A DNA stretch of 64,000 nt, from the NCBI GenBank assembly GCA_965221725.1, contig OZ244909.1, positions 3,596,001 to 3,660,000 on the forward strand. Direction: 5' to 3'. The DNA comes from HK1 sp965221725 (lineage in GTDB: Bacteria; Pseudomonadota; Gammaproteobacteria; HK1). This document shows, in pieces, positions 17,638 to 27,212 of this stretch; the first letter of the stretch is position 1; every line of letters begins with the position of its first letter. Under the pieces are notes generated by a model. That model saw only the letters and a program-made list of their open reading frames with translations. It searched no databases and was not told the origin of the DNA. Position numbers and translations under genes: made by a program.

Positions 17638-18883
17638 GATCCAGAACTTCACCCTGAATTTCGGCCCCCAGCATCCGGCCGCGCACGGGGTGCTGCGCCT
17701 GGTGCTGGAGATGGATGGCGAGATCATCGAACGCGCCGACCCCCATATCGGCCTGTTGCATCGGGCGACGGAGAAGCTCGCCGAGAGCAAGCCCTACAAC
17801 CAGAGCATCGGCTACATGGACCGTCTCGACTACGTGTCCATGATGTGTAACGAGCACGGGTACGTGCTCGCCATCGAGAAGCTCCTCGGAGTCGAGCCCC
17901 CGGTGCGGGCGCAGTACATCCGGGTGCTGTTCGACGAGGTCACCCGCGTCCTCAACCACCTGATGTGGCTCGGCGCGCACGGGCTCGACATCGGCGCGAT
18001 GACCGTGTTCCTGTACTGCTTTCGCGAGCGCGAAGACCTGATGGACTGCTACGAAGCGGTGTCGGGGACCCGGATGCATGCCACCTACTATCGGCCTGGC
18101 GGCGTCTATCGGGATCTGCCCGAGCGGATGCCCCAGCACCTCCCCGCCCAGGGCCGCAGCCCGAGGCGTCTCGACCGCCTGAATGCGGATCGGCAGGGAT
18201 CACTGCTCGACTTCCTGGAGGCGTTCACCGAGCGTTTCCCCGACCGCATCGACGAGTACGAGACGCTGCTCACCGAGAACCGCATCTGGAAGCAACGCAC
18301 GGTCGGGATCGGGGTGGTCGCCCCCGAGCGTGCGATCGAACTCGGATTCTCGGGCCCGATGCTGCGTGGCTCCGGCGTCGAGTGGGATCTGCGCAAGAAG
18401 CAGCCCTACGAGGTGTACGACCAGCTCGAATTCGACATTCCCGTGGGAGTGAACGGCGACTGCTACGACCGGTATCTCGTGCGGGTCGAGGAGATGCGCC
18501 AGTCGAACCGCATCATCCGCCAGTGTGTGCGGTGGCTCCGCGAGAACCCGGGTCCGGTGATGCTCGACGACCACAAGCTCACCGCGCCGGCCCGCGAGGC
18601 GATGAAGGAGGACATGGAAGCCCTCATCCACCACTTCAAGTTGTTCACCGAGGGATACTGTGTGCCGCGGGGAGAGGCGTACGCCGCGGTTGAGCACCCC
18701 AAGGGCGAGTTCGGGGTGTATCTGGTGTCGGACGGCGCGAACAAGCCGTACCGGCTGAAAGTGCGGGCGCCCGGATTCGTTCATCTCGCAGCCATGAACG
18801 AGCTGATCCGGGGACACATGCTTGCCGACGTGGTCGCGATCATTGGCACCATGGACGTCGTATTCGGTGAGATCGACCGCTGA
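17630..18883 (+). CDS. nuoD: NADH-quinone oxidoreductase subunit D
   Basis: 49-kDa subunit that forms the quinone-binding pocket with NuoB; related to [NiFe]-hydrogenase large subunits but without metal ligands. 417 aa. Begins with the family signature FTLNFGPQHPAAHGVLRLVL; DPHIGLLHRATEKLAE and MTVFLYCFREREDLMD follow, and the end is DVVAIIGTMDVVFGEIDR. The stop overlaps the nuoE ATG by one base. Confidence 0.97.
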   Translation: MPEIQNFTLNFGPQHPAAHGVLRLVLEMDGEIIERADPHIGLLHRATEKLAESKPYNQSIGYMDRLDYVSMMCNEHGYVLAIEKLLGVEPPVRAQYIRVLFDEVTRVLNHLMWLGAHGLDIGAMTVFLYCFREREDLMDCYEAVSGTRMHATYYRPGGVYRDLPERMPQHLPAQGRSPRRLDRLNADRQGSLLDFLEAFTERFPDRIDEYETLLTENRIWKQRTVGIGVVAPERAIELGFSGPMLRGSGVEWDLRKKQPYEVYDQLEFDIPVGVNGDCYDRYLVRVEEMRQSNRIIRQCVRWLRENPGPVMLDDHKLTAPAREAMKEDMEALIHHFKLFTEGYCVPRGEAYAAVEHPKGEFGVYLVSDGANKPYRLKVRAPGFVHLAAMNELIRGHMLADVVAIIGTMDVVFGEIDR

Positions 18884-19428
18884 TGCCCCAGTCGCCCGAT
18901 ACCGCCACCCTGTCCGTCGCGCAGCCGACGACGCCGGAAGAAGCGCGCGACGTGCTGAGCGCGCATACCCGGCGCGAGATCGACACCTGGTTGACCCGGT
19001 ATCCGCGGGAACAGCGCCGCTCGGCCGTGCTGGCCGCGCTGCGCGAGGCCCAACATCAAAATCGCGGCTACCTCACGGACGAACTGATGAACGCGGTCGC
19101 CGCCTATCTCGACCTGCCTCCGATCTGGATCTACGAGGCCGCGAGTTTCTACTCCATGTTCGAGACCCGTCCGGTGGGGCGGCACAGCATCTCGGTGTGC
19201 ACCAACATCTCCTGCATGCTGTGCGGGGGCGAGGAGATCCTCGGCCACATCGAGCGCAGGCTCGGCATCAAAGTGGGCGAAAGCACCGGGGACGGGCGGA
19301 TTTTTCTCAAGCCGGAGGAGGAATGCCTGGCCGCCTGCTGCGGGGCGCCGATGATGATGGTCGATCACGTCTATCACGAGCACCTGACTCCGGAGAAGGT
19401 CGACGCGATCCTGGACGGGCTGGATTGA
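18883..19428 (+). CDS. nuoE: NADH-quinone oxidoreductase subunit E
   Basis: 24-kDa subunit with [2Fe-2S] cluster N1a in the NADH-dehydrogenase module. 181 aa. A helical N-terminal domain is followed by the thioredoxin-like fold with four Cys ligands: CTNISC and ECLAACCGAP. Normally nuoF follows directly; here two unrelated oxidoreductase genes intervene (19475-22217), the main oddity of the operon. Confidence 0.96.
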   Translation: MPQSPDTATLSVAQPTTPEEARDVLSAHTRREIDTWLTRYPREQRRSAVLAALREAQHQNRGYLTDELMNAVAAYLDLPPIWIYEAASFYSMFETRPVGRHSISVCTNISCMLCGGEEILGHIERRLGIKVGESTGDGRIFLKPEEECLAACCGAPMMMVDHVYHEHLTPEKVDAILDGLD

Positions 19429-19474
19429 AAGGCGCATCAGAGGAACATTCGGAAGCTTATCGGAGGAACACCTC

Positions 19475-19933
19475 ATGACCAGATTCAACGTCAACGGCAA
19501 CGACGTGTCGGTCGATGTCGACGATTCCACGCCGTTGCTGTGGGTGCTGCGTGACTCGCTGGAGCTGACCGGCACCAAGTACGGTTGCGGCATGGCTCAG
19601 TGCGGTGCGTGCACCGTCCATCTGAACGGACGGCCGGTGCGGAGCTGTGTAACCCCGGTTTCCGCGGCGAAAGGCGCCGCCGTGGTCACCATCGAACAGG
19701 TCGGGGATGGCCGAATCGGTGCCGCCGTGCAGGAGGCGTGGGTGCAGCACGACGTGCCGCAGTGCGGCTACTGCCAGAGTGGACAGGTGATGAGCGCCGT
19801 GGCCCTGCTCGCGGACAACGCAGCGCCCACCGACGCCGACATCGACGCCGCCATGGTGGGCAACGTCTGTCGTTGCGGCACTTACGCGCGGATCCGCGTC
19901 GCCATCAAGGCGGCAGCGGCTCGCCTGGCCTGA
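19475..19933 (+). CDS. IorA-like [2Fe-2S] subunit of a molybdenum hydroxylase (COG2080 type)
   Basis: Small electron-transfer subunit of the xanthine dehydrogenase/isoquinoline 1-oxidoreductase family. 152 aa. All eight cluster ligands are present: the plant-ferredoxin-type set in YGCGMAQCGACTVHLNG plus the later Cys in RSCVTPV, and the helical-domain set CGYCQSGQ and NVCRCGTY. A good Shine-Dalgarno (GGAGG) stands 8 bases before the ATG, 46 bases after nuoE. It is followed by the large subunit and then nuoF, all on the same strand. Substrate is unknown. It has no export signal of its own; in this family it is carried with the Tat-exported partner. Confidence 0.88.
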   Translation: MTRFNVNGNDVSVDVDDSTPLLWVLRDSLELTGTKYGCGMAQCGACTVHLNGRPVRSCVTPVSAAKGAAVVTIEQVGDGRIGAAVQEAWVQHDVPQCGYCQSGQVMSAVALLADNAAPTDADIDAAMVGNVCRCGTYARIRVAIKAAAARLA

Positions 19934-19946
19934 AGGGAGGCATGTC

Positions 19947-22217
19947 ATGATCCATCCTCACCCCATGCATCACCGTATCGGGCTCGCGCATCAAGCCCTG
20001 GCCGAGGCCCTTGCCGGCGCTGACGCCGGCCCCGAGGGCCGCATGAGCCGCCGCCGGTTCATCAAGCTCGCCGGCGCCTCCGGCCTCGCCATCGGGCTGG
20101 TGTCCACCGACGTCGCGCGGGCCGCCGCGTCGAGCGGGAGCGACCCGGCCGAGCTGAAGCCGGACCAGCAGCCGAATGCGTTCCTGCGCATCGACAATGA
20201 CGGCGAGGTGACGATCCAGGTCAACCGCCTCGAGTTCGGGCAGGGGTCCCATACCGGGCTTGCCCAGGTGCTCGCCGACGAGCTGGACGCGGACTGGAGC
20301 CGGGTGCGTGCGGAGCTTGCCCCGGCGGGTGATGCCTACAAGGACCCGATCTTCGGCATCCAGATGACCGGCGGTTCCAATTCCATACAGAACAGCTTCA
20401 CCCAGTATCGCGAACTGGGGGCGCGGGCTCGGGCCATGCTCGTGGAAGCCGCCGCCCGCGCGTGGGGGGTCGATGTCTCGACCGTCCGGACCCGGGAGGG
20501 ACGGCTCATCTCCGCGGACGGGAGAAGCGCGGACTACGGCGAGATGAGCGAGGCGGCAATGGCCCTGCCGGTGCCGGCATCGGTCACTCTCAAGACCCCT
20601 GACCAGTTCCGCCTGATCGGCAAGCCGGTGGAGAGGCTCGACACTCCGGCCAAGTCCGCCGGGCGGCAGTCCTTCGGTATGGACATGCGCCGGGCGGGGA
20701 TGAAGACGGTGCTGATCGCCCGCCCGCCGCACTTCGGCGGTACCGTAGCCGACTTCGACGATGCGCGTGCCCGCACCGTCAGGGGGGTAGACGAGGTGAT
20801 GCGGGTCGAACTCGACCGCGGGGCCACGGGGGTTGCGGTGGTGGCGGACGGCTTCTGGCCCGCAAAGGTGGGCCGGGACAACCTCAAGGTCCGGTGGGAG
20901 GCACCTGCCTCCGACCTTCCCGACACCGATCGGCTCGCGGCGCAGTTCGAGGCTCTTCTCGGCCGGGACGGCCTGCCCGCCCGGGCCGGCGATACGTCGG
21001 GCCTGGCCGGAGCGGCGAGGACGATCACGGCCGACTTCAGCTTTCCTTTCCTTGCCCATTCGCCGATGGAGCCGCTGAACGCGCTCATCGAGGTCAGTGG
21101 CGCCGGCCCCGAGCGCCGCTGCGACATCTGGACCGGCACCCAGTTCCAGACTATCGATCAGGGCACGGTGGCGGCCATTCTTGAGATCGAGCCGCAGAAG
21201 GTGCACATCCACACCCAGTTCGCGGGCGGGGGGTTCGGACGCCGCGCCACCCCCACCGCCGATTATCTCGCCGACACCGCGCGGGTGATGAAGGCGTGGC
21301 TGGCCGCCGGCAGGAACGAGCCGCTGAAGGTGGTCTGGACCCGGGAAGACGACGTGCGGGGTGGGTACTACCGTCCGTTCACCATGCACCGGGCCGAGAT
21401 CGGCCTCGGGGAGGACGGCGACGTCGCGGCCTGGAAGCACACCATCGTCAGCCCTTCGATCCTCAAGGGCACCGCCTTCGAGGCGTTTCTGGTCAAGGAT
21501 GGAGTGGATGCGACGGCGGTGGAAGGCGTCGCCGACACGGCGTACGACCTGCCGGTGGCGGTCTCTGTCCACCACCCGGAAGTCGCGGTGCCGACCCTCT
21601 GGTGGCGGTCGGTCGGGCATACCCATTCGGCGTTCGTGATGGAGACCCTCATCGACCGGATCGCGCGGGAGGGGGGGCGTGACCCGGTGGAGTTTCGTCG
21701 GACGCTGCTTCGCAAGCACCCTCGGCACCTGGCCGCGCTGGACCTCGCGGTAGCGAAGTCCGGTTACGGCGAGAAGCCGTTGCCGCCGGGGCGGGCTTGG
21801 GGGGTGGCGGTCCACGAATCGTTCCGCTCGGTGGTCGCCCATGTGGTGGAACTCTCCATCGAAGACGACCGGCCGAAGCTGCATCATGTGACCAGCGCGA
21901 TCCACTGCAACCTCGCGGTGAATCCGCGTTCGGTCGAGGCCCAGGTGCAGGGCGCGGTGCTGATGGCGATCGGCACGACCCTCGCCGGCGCGGAGATCAC
22001 GTTGCGTGACGGGCGGGTCGAGCAGAGCAACTTTCACGACTACACGGTGCCGAGGATGCCGGACATGCCGCCGATCGACGTGCACATCGTGCCGTCGGGC
22101 GATCCGCCGACCGGCGTCGGTGAGCCGGGGCTGCCGCCCATGGCGCCGGCGATTGCCAATGCGGTCTACGCCCTGACCGGCGAGCCGGTGCACTCGCTCC
22201 CCATCCGGCTCGGGTGA
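19947..22217 (+). CDS. IorB-like molybdopterin-binding large subunit, Tat-exported (COG1529 type)
   Basis: Catalytic subunit of a periplasmic molybdenum hydroxylase, probably oxidising an N-heterocycle or aldehyde. 756 aa. A twin-arginine signal MSRRRFIKLAGASGLAIG begins at residue 33, behind an unusually long n-region; the ATG at 19947 is favoured by AAGGGAGG six bases upstream. The family's cofactor loop GGGFGRRATPTADY is around residue 430, and the active-site Glu is in GVGEPGLPPMAPA near the C-terminus. No cytochrome c domain or XdhC-type maturation gene is seen nearby. It ends 13 bases before nuoF. Isoquinoline oxidoreductase versus aldehyde dehydrogenase cannot be settled from sequence alone. 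Confidence 0.85.
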   Translation: MIHPHPMHHRIGLAHQALAEALAGADAGPEGRMSRRRFIKLAGASGLAIGLVSTDVARAAASSGSDPAELKPDQQPNAFLRIDNDGEVTIQVNRLEFGQGSHTGLAQVLADELDADWSRVRAELAPAGDAYKDPIFGIQMTGGSNSIQNSFTQYRELGARARAMLVEAAARAWGVDVSTVRTREGRLISADGRSADYGEMSEAAMALPVPASVTLKTPDQFRLIGKPVERLDTPAKSAGRQSFGMDMRRAGMKTVLIARPPHFGGTVADFDDARARTVRGVDEVMRVELDRGATGVAVVADGFWPAKVGRDNLKVRWEAPASDLPDTDRLAAQFEALLGRDGLPARAGDTSGLAGAARTITADFSFPFLAHSPMEPLNALIEVSGAGPERRCDIWTGTQFQTIDQGTVAAILEIEPQKVHIHTQFAGGGFGRRATPTADYLADTARVMKAWLAAGRNEPLKVVWTREDDVRGGYYRPFTMHRAEIGLGEDGDVAAWKHTIVSPSILKGTAFEAFLVKDGVDATAVEGVADTAYDLPVAVSVHHPEVAVPTLWWRSVGHTHSAFVMETLIDRIAREGGRDPVEFRRTLLRKHPRHLAALDLAVAKSGYGEKPLPPGRAWGVAVHESFRSVVAHVVELSIEDDRPKLHHVTSAIHCNLAVNPRSVEAQVQGAVLMAIGTTLAGAEITLRDGRVEQSNFHDYTVPRMPDMPPIDVHIVPSGDPPTGVGEPGLPPMAPAIANAVYALTGEPVHSLPIRLG

Positions 22218-22230
22218 GACAGGCCGAGCC

Positions 22231-23535
22231 ATGGACGCGCTCAATTCCGTCTGCTACGCCACCCTGGGGCTCGACCGGCCCTGGAGCATCGAGAGCTACG
22301 AGCGGGTGGGTGGCTACGAGGCGTGGCGGAAGATCCTCACCGAGAAGATTCCGCCCGCGGCGGTGATCGAGGAGGTGAAGAAGTCGGGGCTCCGCGGCCG
22401 TGGCGGGGCGGGGTTCCCCGCCGGGCTGAAGTGGAGCTTCATGCCGAAGGGATACGACGGCCCGATGTACGCGGTGTGCAATTCCGACGAGAGCGAGCCC
22501 GGCACCTGCAAGGATCGCGACATCCTGCGGTTCAACCCCCACGCGCTGGTGGAGGGCATGGCCATCGGCGGTTACGCGATGGGAGCTGCCGTCGGTTACA
22601 ACTACATCCGCGGCGAGTTCATGGACGAGCCGTTCGGGCGCTTCGAAGAGGCGGTGGCGGCCGCGTACGGGAAGGGGCTGCTCGGGCGGAACATTCTCGG
22701 CTCCGGCGTCGACTTCGACCTCCACGGGACTCTCGGTGCGGGCGCCTACATCTGTGGCGAGGAGACCGCGCTCATCGAGTCGCTGGAGGGCAAGAAGGGT
22801 CTGCCGAGGTTCAAGCCGCCATTCCCGGCCCAGTACGGGGTCTACGGCCGGCCGACCACCATCAACAACACCGAGACGTTCGCGTCGGTGCCGTCCATCA
22901 TCCGCAACGGTGGCGACTGGTTCATGGCCCTCGGCCGGCCGAACAACGGCGGCGTGAAGTGCTTCTCGGTGTCCGGACACGTCGCCCGGCCCGGCAACTT
23001 CGAGGTGCCGCTCGGCACCCCGTTCCGGGACTTGCTGGAGCTTGCCGGGGGCGTGCGCGGCGGGCGGAAGCTCAAGGCGGTCATTCCCGGTGGCTCGTCG
23101 GTACCCCCGCTGCCGGGTGAAGTCATGATGGAGGTCGACATGGACTACGACTCCATCCAGAGGGCGGGTTCGCTGCTCGGCTCGGGCGCGGTGGTGGTAA
23201 TGGACGAGACCACTTCCATGGTGAGCATGCTGCGCCGCATCTCGCGCTTCTACTACGCGGAGTCCTGTGGCCAGTGCACCCCGTGCCGCGAGGGAACGGG
23301 CTGGCTCTATCGGGTGCTCTGCCGCATCGAGCGCGGCGAGGGGCGGCAGGAGGAGCTGGACATGCTCGTCGATGTCGCGAACAACATCGAGGGCCGCACC
23401 ATCTGCGCGCTGGGCGATGCCGCGGCCTGGCCGGTGCAGGGTTTCCTGCGCCACTTCCGCGACGAGTTCCAGTACCACATCGACCACGGTGCGTTCCCGC
23501 CGGGCGTCGAGCCGGCTTTGAAGGCGGCTGCGTGA
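22231..23535 (+). CDS. nuoF: NADH-quinone oxidoreductase subunit F
   Basis: 51-kDa subunit: binds NADH and FMN and holds [4Fe-4S] cluster N3. 434 aa. GLRGRGGAGFPAGLKWSF is the nucleotide/FMN loop, CNSDESEPGTCKDRD follows, and cluster Cys are in ESCGQCTPCREGTGW and the distal Cys of RTICALGDAAAWP. It is parted from its partner nuoE by the iorAB-like pair but otherwise normal. Confidence 0.97.
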   Translation: MDALNSVCYATLGLDRPWSIESYERVGGYEAWRKILTEKIPPAAVIEEVKKSGLRGRGGAGFPAGLKWSFMPKGYDGPMYAVCNSDESEPGTCKDRDILRFNPHALVEGMAIGGYAMGAAVGYNYIRGEFMDEPFGRFEEAVAAAYGKGLLGRNILGSGVDFDLHGTLGAGAYICGEETALIESLEGKKGLPRFKPPFPAQYGVYGRPTTINNTETFASVPSIIRNGGDWFMALGRPNNGGVKCFSVSGHVARPGNFEVPLGTPFRDLLELAGGVRGGRKLKAVIPGGSSVPPLPGEVMMEVDMDYDSIQRAGSLLGSGAVVVMDETTSMVSMLRRISRFYYAESCGQCTPCREGTGWLYRVLCRIERGEGRQEELDMLVDVANNIEGRTICALGDAAAWPVQGFLRHFRDEFQYHIDHGAFPPGVEPALKAAA

Positions 23536-23543
23536 GGCCGAAG

Positions 23544-25931
23544 ATGTCCGACGACACCCTTACCATCGAGATCGACGGTCGCGCCCTGCCGGCGCGCAAG
23601 GGGCAGATGCTCATCGAGGTGGCGGACGCCAACGCCATCCCGATCCCGCGCTTCTGCTATCACGAGAAACTCTCGGTGGCCGCCAACTGCCGCATGTGCC
23701 TGGTCGAGGTGGAGCGGGCGCCGAAGCCGCTGCCCGCCTGCGCCACCCCGGTGATGGACGGGATGAAGGTGTTCACGCGCTCGAAGGTCGCGCGTACCGC
23801 TCAGAAGTCGGTGATGGAGTTCCTGCTTGTCAACCACCCCCTCGACTGCCCCATCTGCGATCAGGGTGGCGAGTGCGAGCTGCAGGACGTGGCCATGGGC
23901 TACGGACGCGACGTCTCGCGGTTCAACGAACGCAAGCGCGCCGTCGAGGACAAGGATCTCGGTCCGCTCATCGCGACCGACATGACCCGCTGCATCCACT
24001 GCACGCGATGCGTGCGGTTCGGTGAGGAGATCGGGGGCATGCCGGAACTCGGCGCCACCGGACGCGGCGAGGACATGGAGATCGGCACCTTCATCACCCG
24101 CAGCGTGGACTCCGAGCTTTCCGGCAACGTCATCGACCTCTGCCCGGTCGGGGCGCTCACGTCCAAGCCCTTCCGGTTCCGGGCGCGGGCCTGGGAGATG
24201 GCGCAGCACGACGGCATCGCCCCGCACGACCCGATCGGATCGAACATCCATCTCCATGTGCGTCGCGGCCGGGTCCTGCGGGTGGTGCCCCGCGCGAACG
24301 AGTCCATCAACGAGGCGTGGATCTCCGACCGCGACCGGTTCGGATACGAGGGCCTGTACAGCGACGACCGGGTGCGGGCGCCGATGGTGAAGCGCGCCGG
24401 GGCGTGGATCGAGGTGCCTTGGGAGGAGGCGCTGGAGGCGGTGGTGGCCGGATTGCGCGGGGTTGTTGCCGGCAAGGGCGCGGAAGCGGTCGGCGCGCTC
24501 GCTTCGGCCTCCTGCACGCTCGAGGAGCTTTACCTCTTTCAGAAGCTGGTGCGGGGCATCGGCGGTGCCAACGTCGATCATCGCGTGCGCCAGCGGGATT
24601 TCTCCGACCAGGATGCGGCTCCGACGTATCCGTCCCTCGGCATGAGGGTGGACGATCTGGAGCGGCTCGACGCGGCGTTGCTGGTCGGCGCCTGGACGCG
24701 CAAGGAACACCCCATCGTCAATCACCGGCTGCGCAAGGCGAGCCTCGCCGGCGCCTCGGTGATGCATCTGGACGTGATGGCCCACGACCTGAATCTGGCG
24801 CCGGCGGCGCGGGTCGTAGTCGCACCGTCGAAGCTCGCGGAGCGGCTCGCGGCCGTCACCGCGGCCGCGGCTCGGCGGGCGGATCGATGGCCGGAAGGGC
24901 TCGAAGCCCTGACCGAAGGTGTCGAGATCGATGACGCTGCCGAACGCATCGCTCGTGCGCTCATCGAAGCCGATCGCGGCGTGATCCTGCTGGGGCCGCA
25001 GGCCATCAACCATGGGGACGCGGCGGCGTTGCGTGGTCTCGCCGCGGGCCTCGCCGACCTGAGCGGCGTCACCCTCGGCTCTCTCGACGAAGGGGCGAAT
25101 CCGGCCGGGGCGTGGATTGCCGGCGCCGTTCCGCATCGGCAGGCCAAGGGCGTGCCGTCGCCACGCGCCGGGCTCGACGCCCGCGCCATGATCGAGGCCG
25201 AACTCGATGGGTACGTGCTCATGGGCCTGGAACCCGAACTCGACTGCGCCGACGGCGCCCGCGCCCGCGATGCGCTGGCGGCGGCCGGGTTCGTGGTCAG
25301 CCTGAGTACGTTCCGCTCCGCGGCGATGTCGGAGTACGCCGATGTCATCCTCCCCATCGCCGCGTTCGCCGAAACCGATGGCACCTTCGTCAACCTCGCC
25401 GCAACTCGGCAGAGCTTCAATGCCGCAACGCCCCCCTGGGCGGACTCGCGCCCCGCGTGGCGAGTGCTGCGGGTGCTCGGCAGTCTCTTCGAGGTCGATG
25501 GATTCGAGCACGAGACAATCGAGGATGTGCGCGAGGAACTTGGCGAACCCGGTCCGACCGGCACCCACCGATGGTCTTTGCCCCCAAGCCTCCCGGCGCC
25601 CGCCGGCCCGCCCGAAGGCATCGAGCGTATCGCCCCGGTGCCCATCCACGCGGTGGACCCCCTCGTGCGCAGGTCGAAGCCGCTTCAGGCGACGAAAGAC
25701 GGGGGGTTCACGGGCGTGGGCGTGAGCCCGGCGACCCTCGAACGTCTCGGCCTCGGCGATGGCGAGTCGGCCGTGGTTCGGCAGGGTGTCGACTCGCATG
25801 ACTTCAGGACTATCGCGGACCGGCGTGTCCCCGCCGACTGCGCACTTATCCCGGCCGGCATCCCCGCGACCGCGTCGTTCGGTGGACGAGACGCGCCGGT
25901 CAAGCTGGAGCGACGGGGTGGTGGGGGTTGA
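23544..25931 (+). CDS. nuoG: NADH-quinone oxidoreductase subunit G
   Basis: 75-kDa subunit carrying several Fe-S clusters between NuoF and NuoI. 795 aa from the ATG before SDDTLTIEIDGRALPARKG. Clusters: [2Fe-2S] in CYHEKLSVAANCRMC plus LPACATPVM; N4/N5-type Cys in HPLDCPICDQGGECELQD, RCIHCTRCVRFGEE and GNVIDLCPVGALTSKPF. The C-terminal half is the molybdopterin-oxidoreductase-like fold (YADVILPIAAFAETDGTFVN). A 176-base gap precedes nuoH. Confidence 0.96.
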   Translation: MSDDTLTIEIDGRALPARKGQMLIEVADANAIPIPRFCYHEKLSVAANCRMCLVEVERAPKPLPACATPVMDGMKVFTRSKVARTAQKSVMEFLLVNHPLDCPICDQGGECELQDVAMGYGRDVSRFNERKRAVEDKDLGPLIATDMTRCIHCTRCVRFGEEIGGMPELGATGRGEDMEIGTFITRSVDSELSGNVIDLCPVGALTSKPFRFRARAWEMAQHDGIAPHDPIGSNIHLHVRRGRVLRVVPRANESINEAWISDRDRFGYEGLYSDDRVRAPMVKRAGAWIEVPWEEALEAVVAGLRGVVAGKGAEAVGALASASCTLEELYLFQKLVRGIGGANVDHRVRQRDFSDQDAAPTYPSLGMRVDDLERLDAALLVGAWTRKEHPIVNHRLRKASLAGASVMHLDVMAHDLNLAPAARVVVAPSKLAERLAAVTAAAARRADRWPEGLEALTEGVEIDDAAERIARALIEADRGVILLGPQAINHGDAAALRGLAAGLADLSGVTLGSLDEGANPAGAWIAGAVPHRQAKGVPSPRAGLDARAMIEAELDGYVLMGLEPELDCADGARARDALAAAGFVVSLSTFRSAAMSEYADVILPIAAFAETDGTFVNLAATRQSFNAATPPWADSRPAWRVLRVLGSLFEVDGFEHETIEDVREELGEPGPTGTHRWSLPPSLPAPAGPPEGIERIAPVPIHAVDPLVRRSKPLQATKDGGFTGVGVSPATLERLGLGDGESAVVRQGVDSHDFRTIADRRVPADCALIPAGIPATASFGGRDAPVKLERRGGGG

Positions 25932-26107
25932 GCCGATGTCCGCGCATCGCAGGGTTGCGGAGTTCGCGCAGGGGGTTGAGTGCGGGCGCCGGTTTGCCTC
26001 GCCGGGGCAGATTTTTTTCCGGATCGCGCAGAGACACCGAGCATGACGGTGGCGTCCTTCTGCTCCCCGACCGGGACCGGCGTCTGAATCCGGCCTGAGT
26101 CCGACCC

Positions 26108-27175
26108 GTGCCCGAACCTCTCGCAACCGCCCTCGGATGGCTCCCCCACGAGCTTGCGCTGCTCGCGGAGGCGCTCGTCAAGGTTGTGGCCCTCCTCGTG
26201 CCGCTGCTGGTGACCGTCGCCTGGTTCACCTACGCCGAGCGCAAGGTCATCGGCTACATGCAGGTGCGGCTCGGTCCCAACCGCGTCGGACCGAAGGGAT
26301 TGCTGCAGCCGATTGCGGACGCGGTGAAGCTGATGTTCAAGGAGTTCATCGTCCCCGCCGGCGCGAATCGGTTCCTGTTCGTGGCGGCGCCGGTGATCTC
26401 TCTCGCCACCGCGCTGGCGGCCTGGGCGGTGGTGCCGTTCTCCGACTTTTTGGTCGTCGCCGACATCAACGCGGGGTTGCTCTACGTGCTCGCGATGACC
26501 TCGCTCGGGGTCTACGGGGTGATCATCGCGGGCTGGGCGTCGAACTCCAAGTACGCGCTGCTCGGTGCGATGCGCTGCGCCGCCCAGATCGTGGCCTACG
26601 AGATCGCGATGGGCTTTGCCCTGGTGGTGGTGCTGATGGCGGCGGGGAGTCTCAATCTCCGCGAGATCGTGCTGGCGCAGGAAGGCGGTTTGGCGCAGTG
26701 GTTCTGGCTGCCATTGCTGCCGATGTTCGTGGTGTACGTGATCTCCGGAATCGCCGAAACCAATCGGGCGCCGTTCGATGTGGCCGAGGGCGAGTCCGAG
26801 ATCGTGGCCGGCTTCCATGTCGAGTACTCGGGCATGGCGTTCTCGGTGTTCTTCATCGCCGAGTACACGAACATGGTGCTCATCAGCGCGCTCGCCGTGG
26901 TCATGTTCCTCGGCGGCTGGCTCTCGCCGTTTCCGGAACTGGCCGACCTCGCCTTTGTCGGGTGGATCTTCGCTCCCGGCGTACACTGGTTCGTCGGCAA
27001 GCTGGTCTTCTTCATGTTCCTGTACTTGTGGTTGCGCGCCACCTTCCCCCGCTATCGCTACGACCAGATCATGCGCCTCGGCTGGAAGGTGTTCATCCCG
27101 CTGACGATCATCTGGATCGTGTTGGTGGGGATTGCGATCATGGCCGGTCTGCCGCCCTGGTTCGACGGGGCGTGA
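26108..27175 (+). CDS. nuoH: NADH-quinone oxidoreductase subunit H
   Basis: Membrane subunit at the junction of the two arms, completing the quinone channel. 355 aa, about eight hydrophobic helices. Conserved YAERKVIGYMQVRLGPNRVG, SNSKYALLGAMRCAAQIVAYE and AETNRAPFDVAEGESE are present. The start is GTG. The unusual 176-base gap before it contains a GC-rich patch followed by seven T's (26012-26018). Confidence 0.97.
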   Translation: MPEPLATALGWLPHELALLAEALVKVVALLVPLLVTVAWFTYAERKVIGYMQVRLGPNRVGPKGLLQPIADAVKLMFKEFIVPAGANRFLFVAAPVISLATALAAWAVVPFSDFLVVADINAGLLYVLAMTSLGVYGVIIAGWASNSKYALLGAMRCAAQIVAYEIAMGFALVVVLMAAGSLNLREIVLAQEGGLAQWFWLPLLPMFVVYVISGIAETNRAPFDVAEGESEIVAGFHVEYSGMAFSVFFIAEYTNMVLISALAVVMFLGGWLSPFPELADLAFVGWIFAPGVHWFVGKLVFFMFLYLWLRATFPRYRYDQIMRLGWKVFIPLTIIWIVLVGIAIMAGLPPWFDGA

Positions 27176-27212
27176 GGCGGGTGTTGTGCGGCATCGACGG
27201 CATGGAGCCGAC

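Noticed and set aside
19429..22230. Transposon-mediated insertion of the iorAB-like pair
   Set aside because: I saw no terminal inverted repeats, transposase or clear target duplication at either junction.
23307..26126. 939-codon open frame antisense to nuoF/nuoG
   Set aside because: Arg/His/Gly-rich composition typical of antisense frames in GC-rich DNA; the sense strand encodes recognisable NuoF/NuoG domains.
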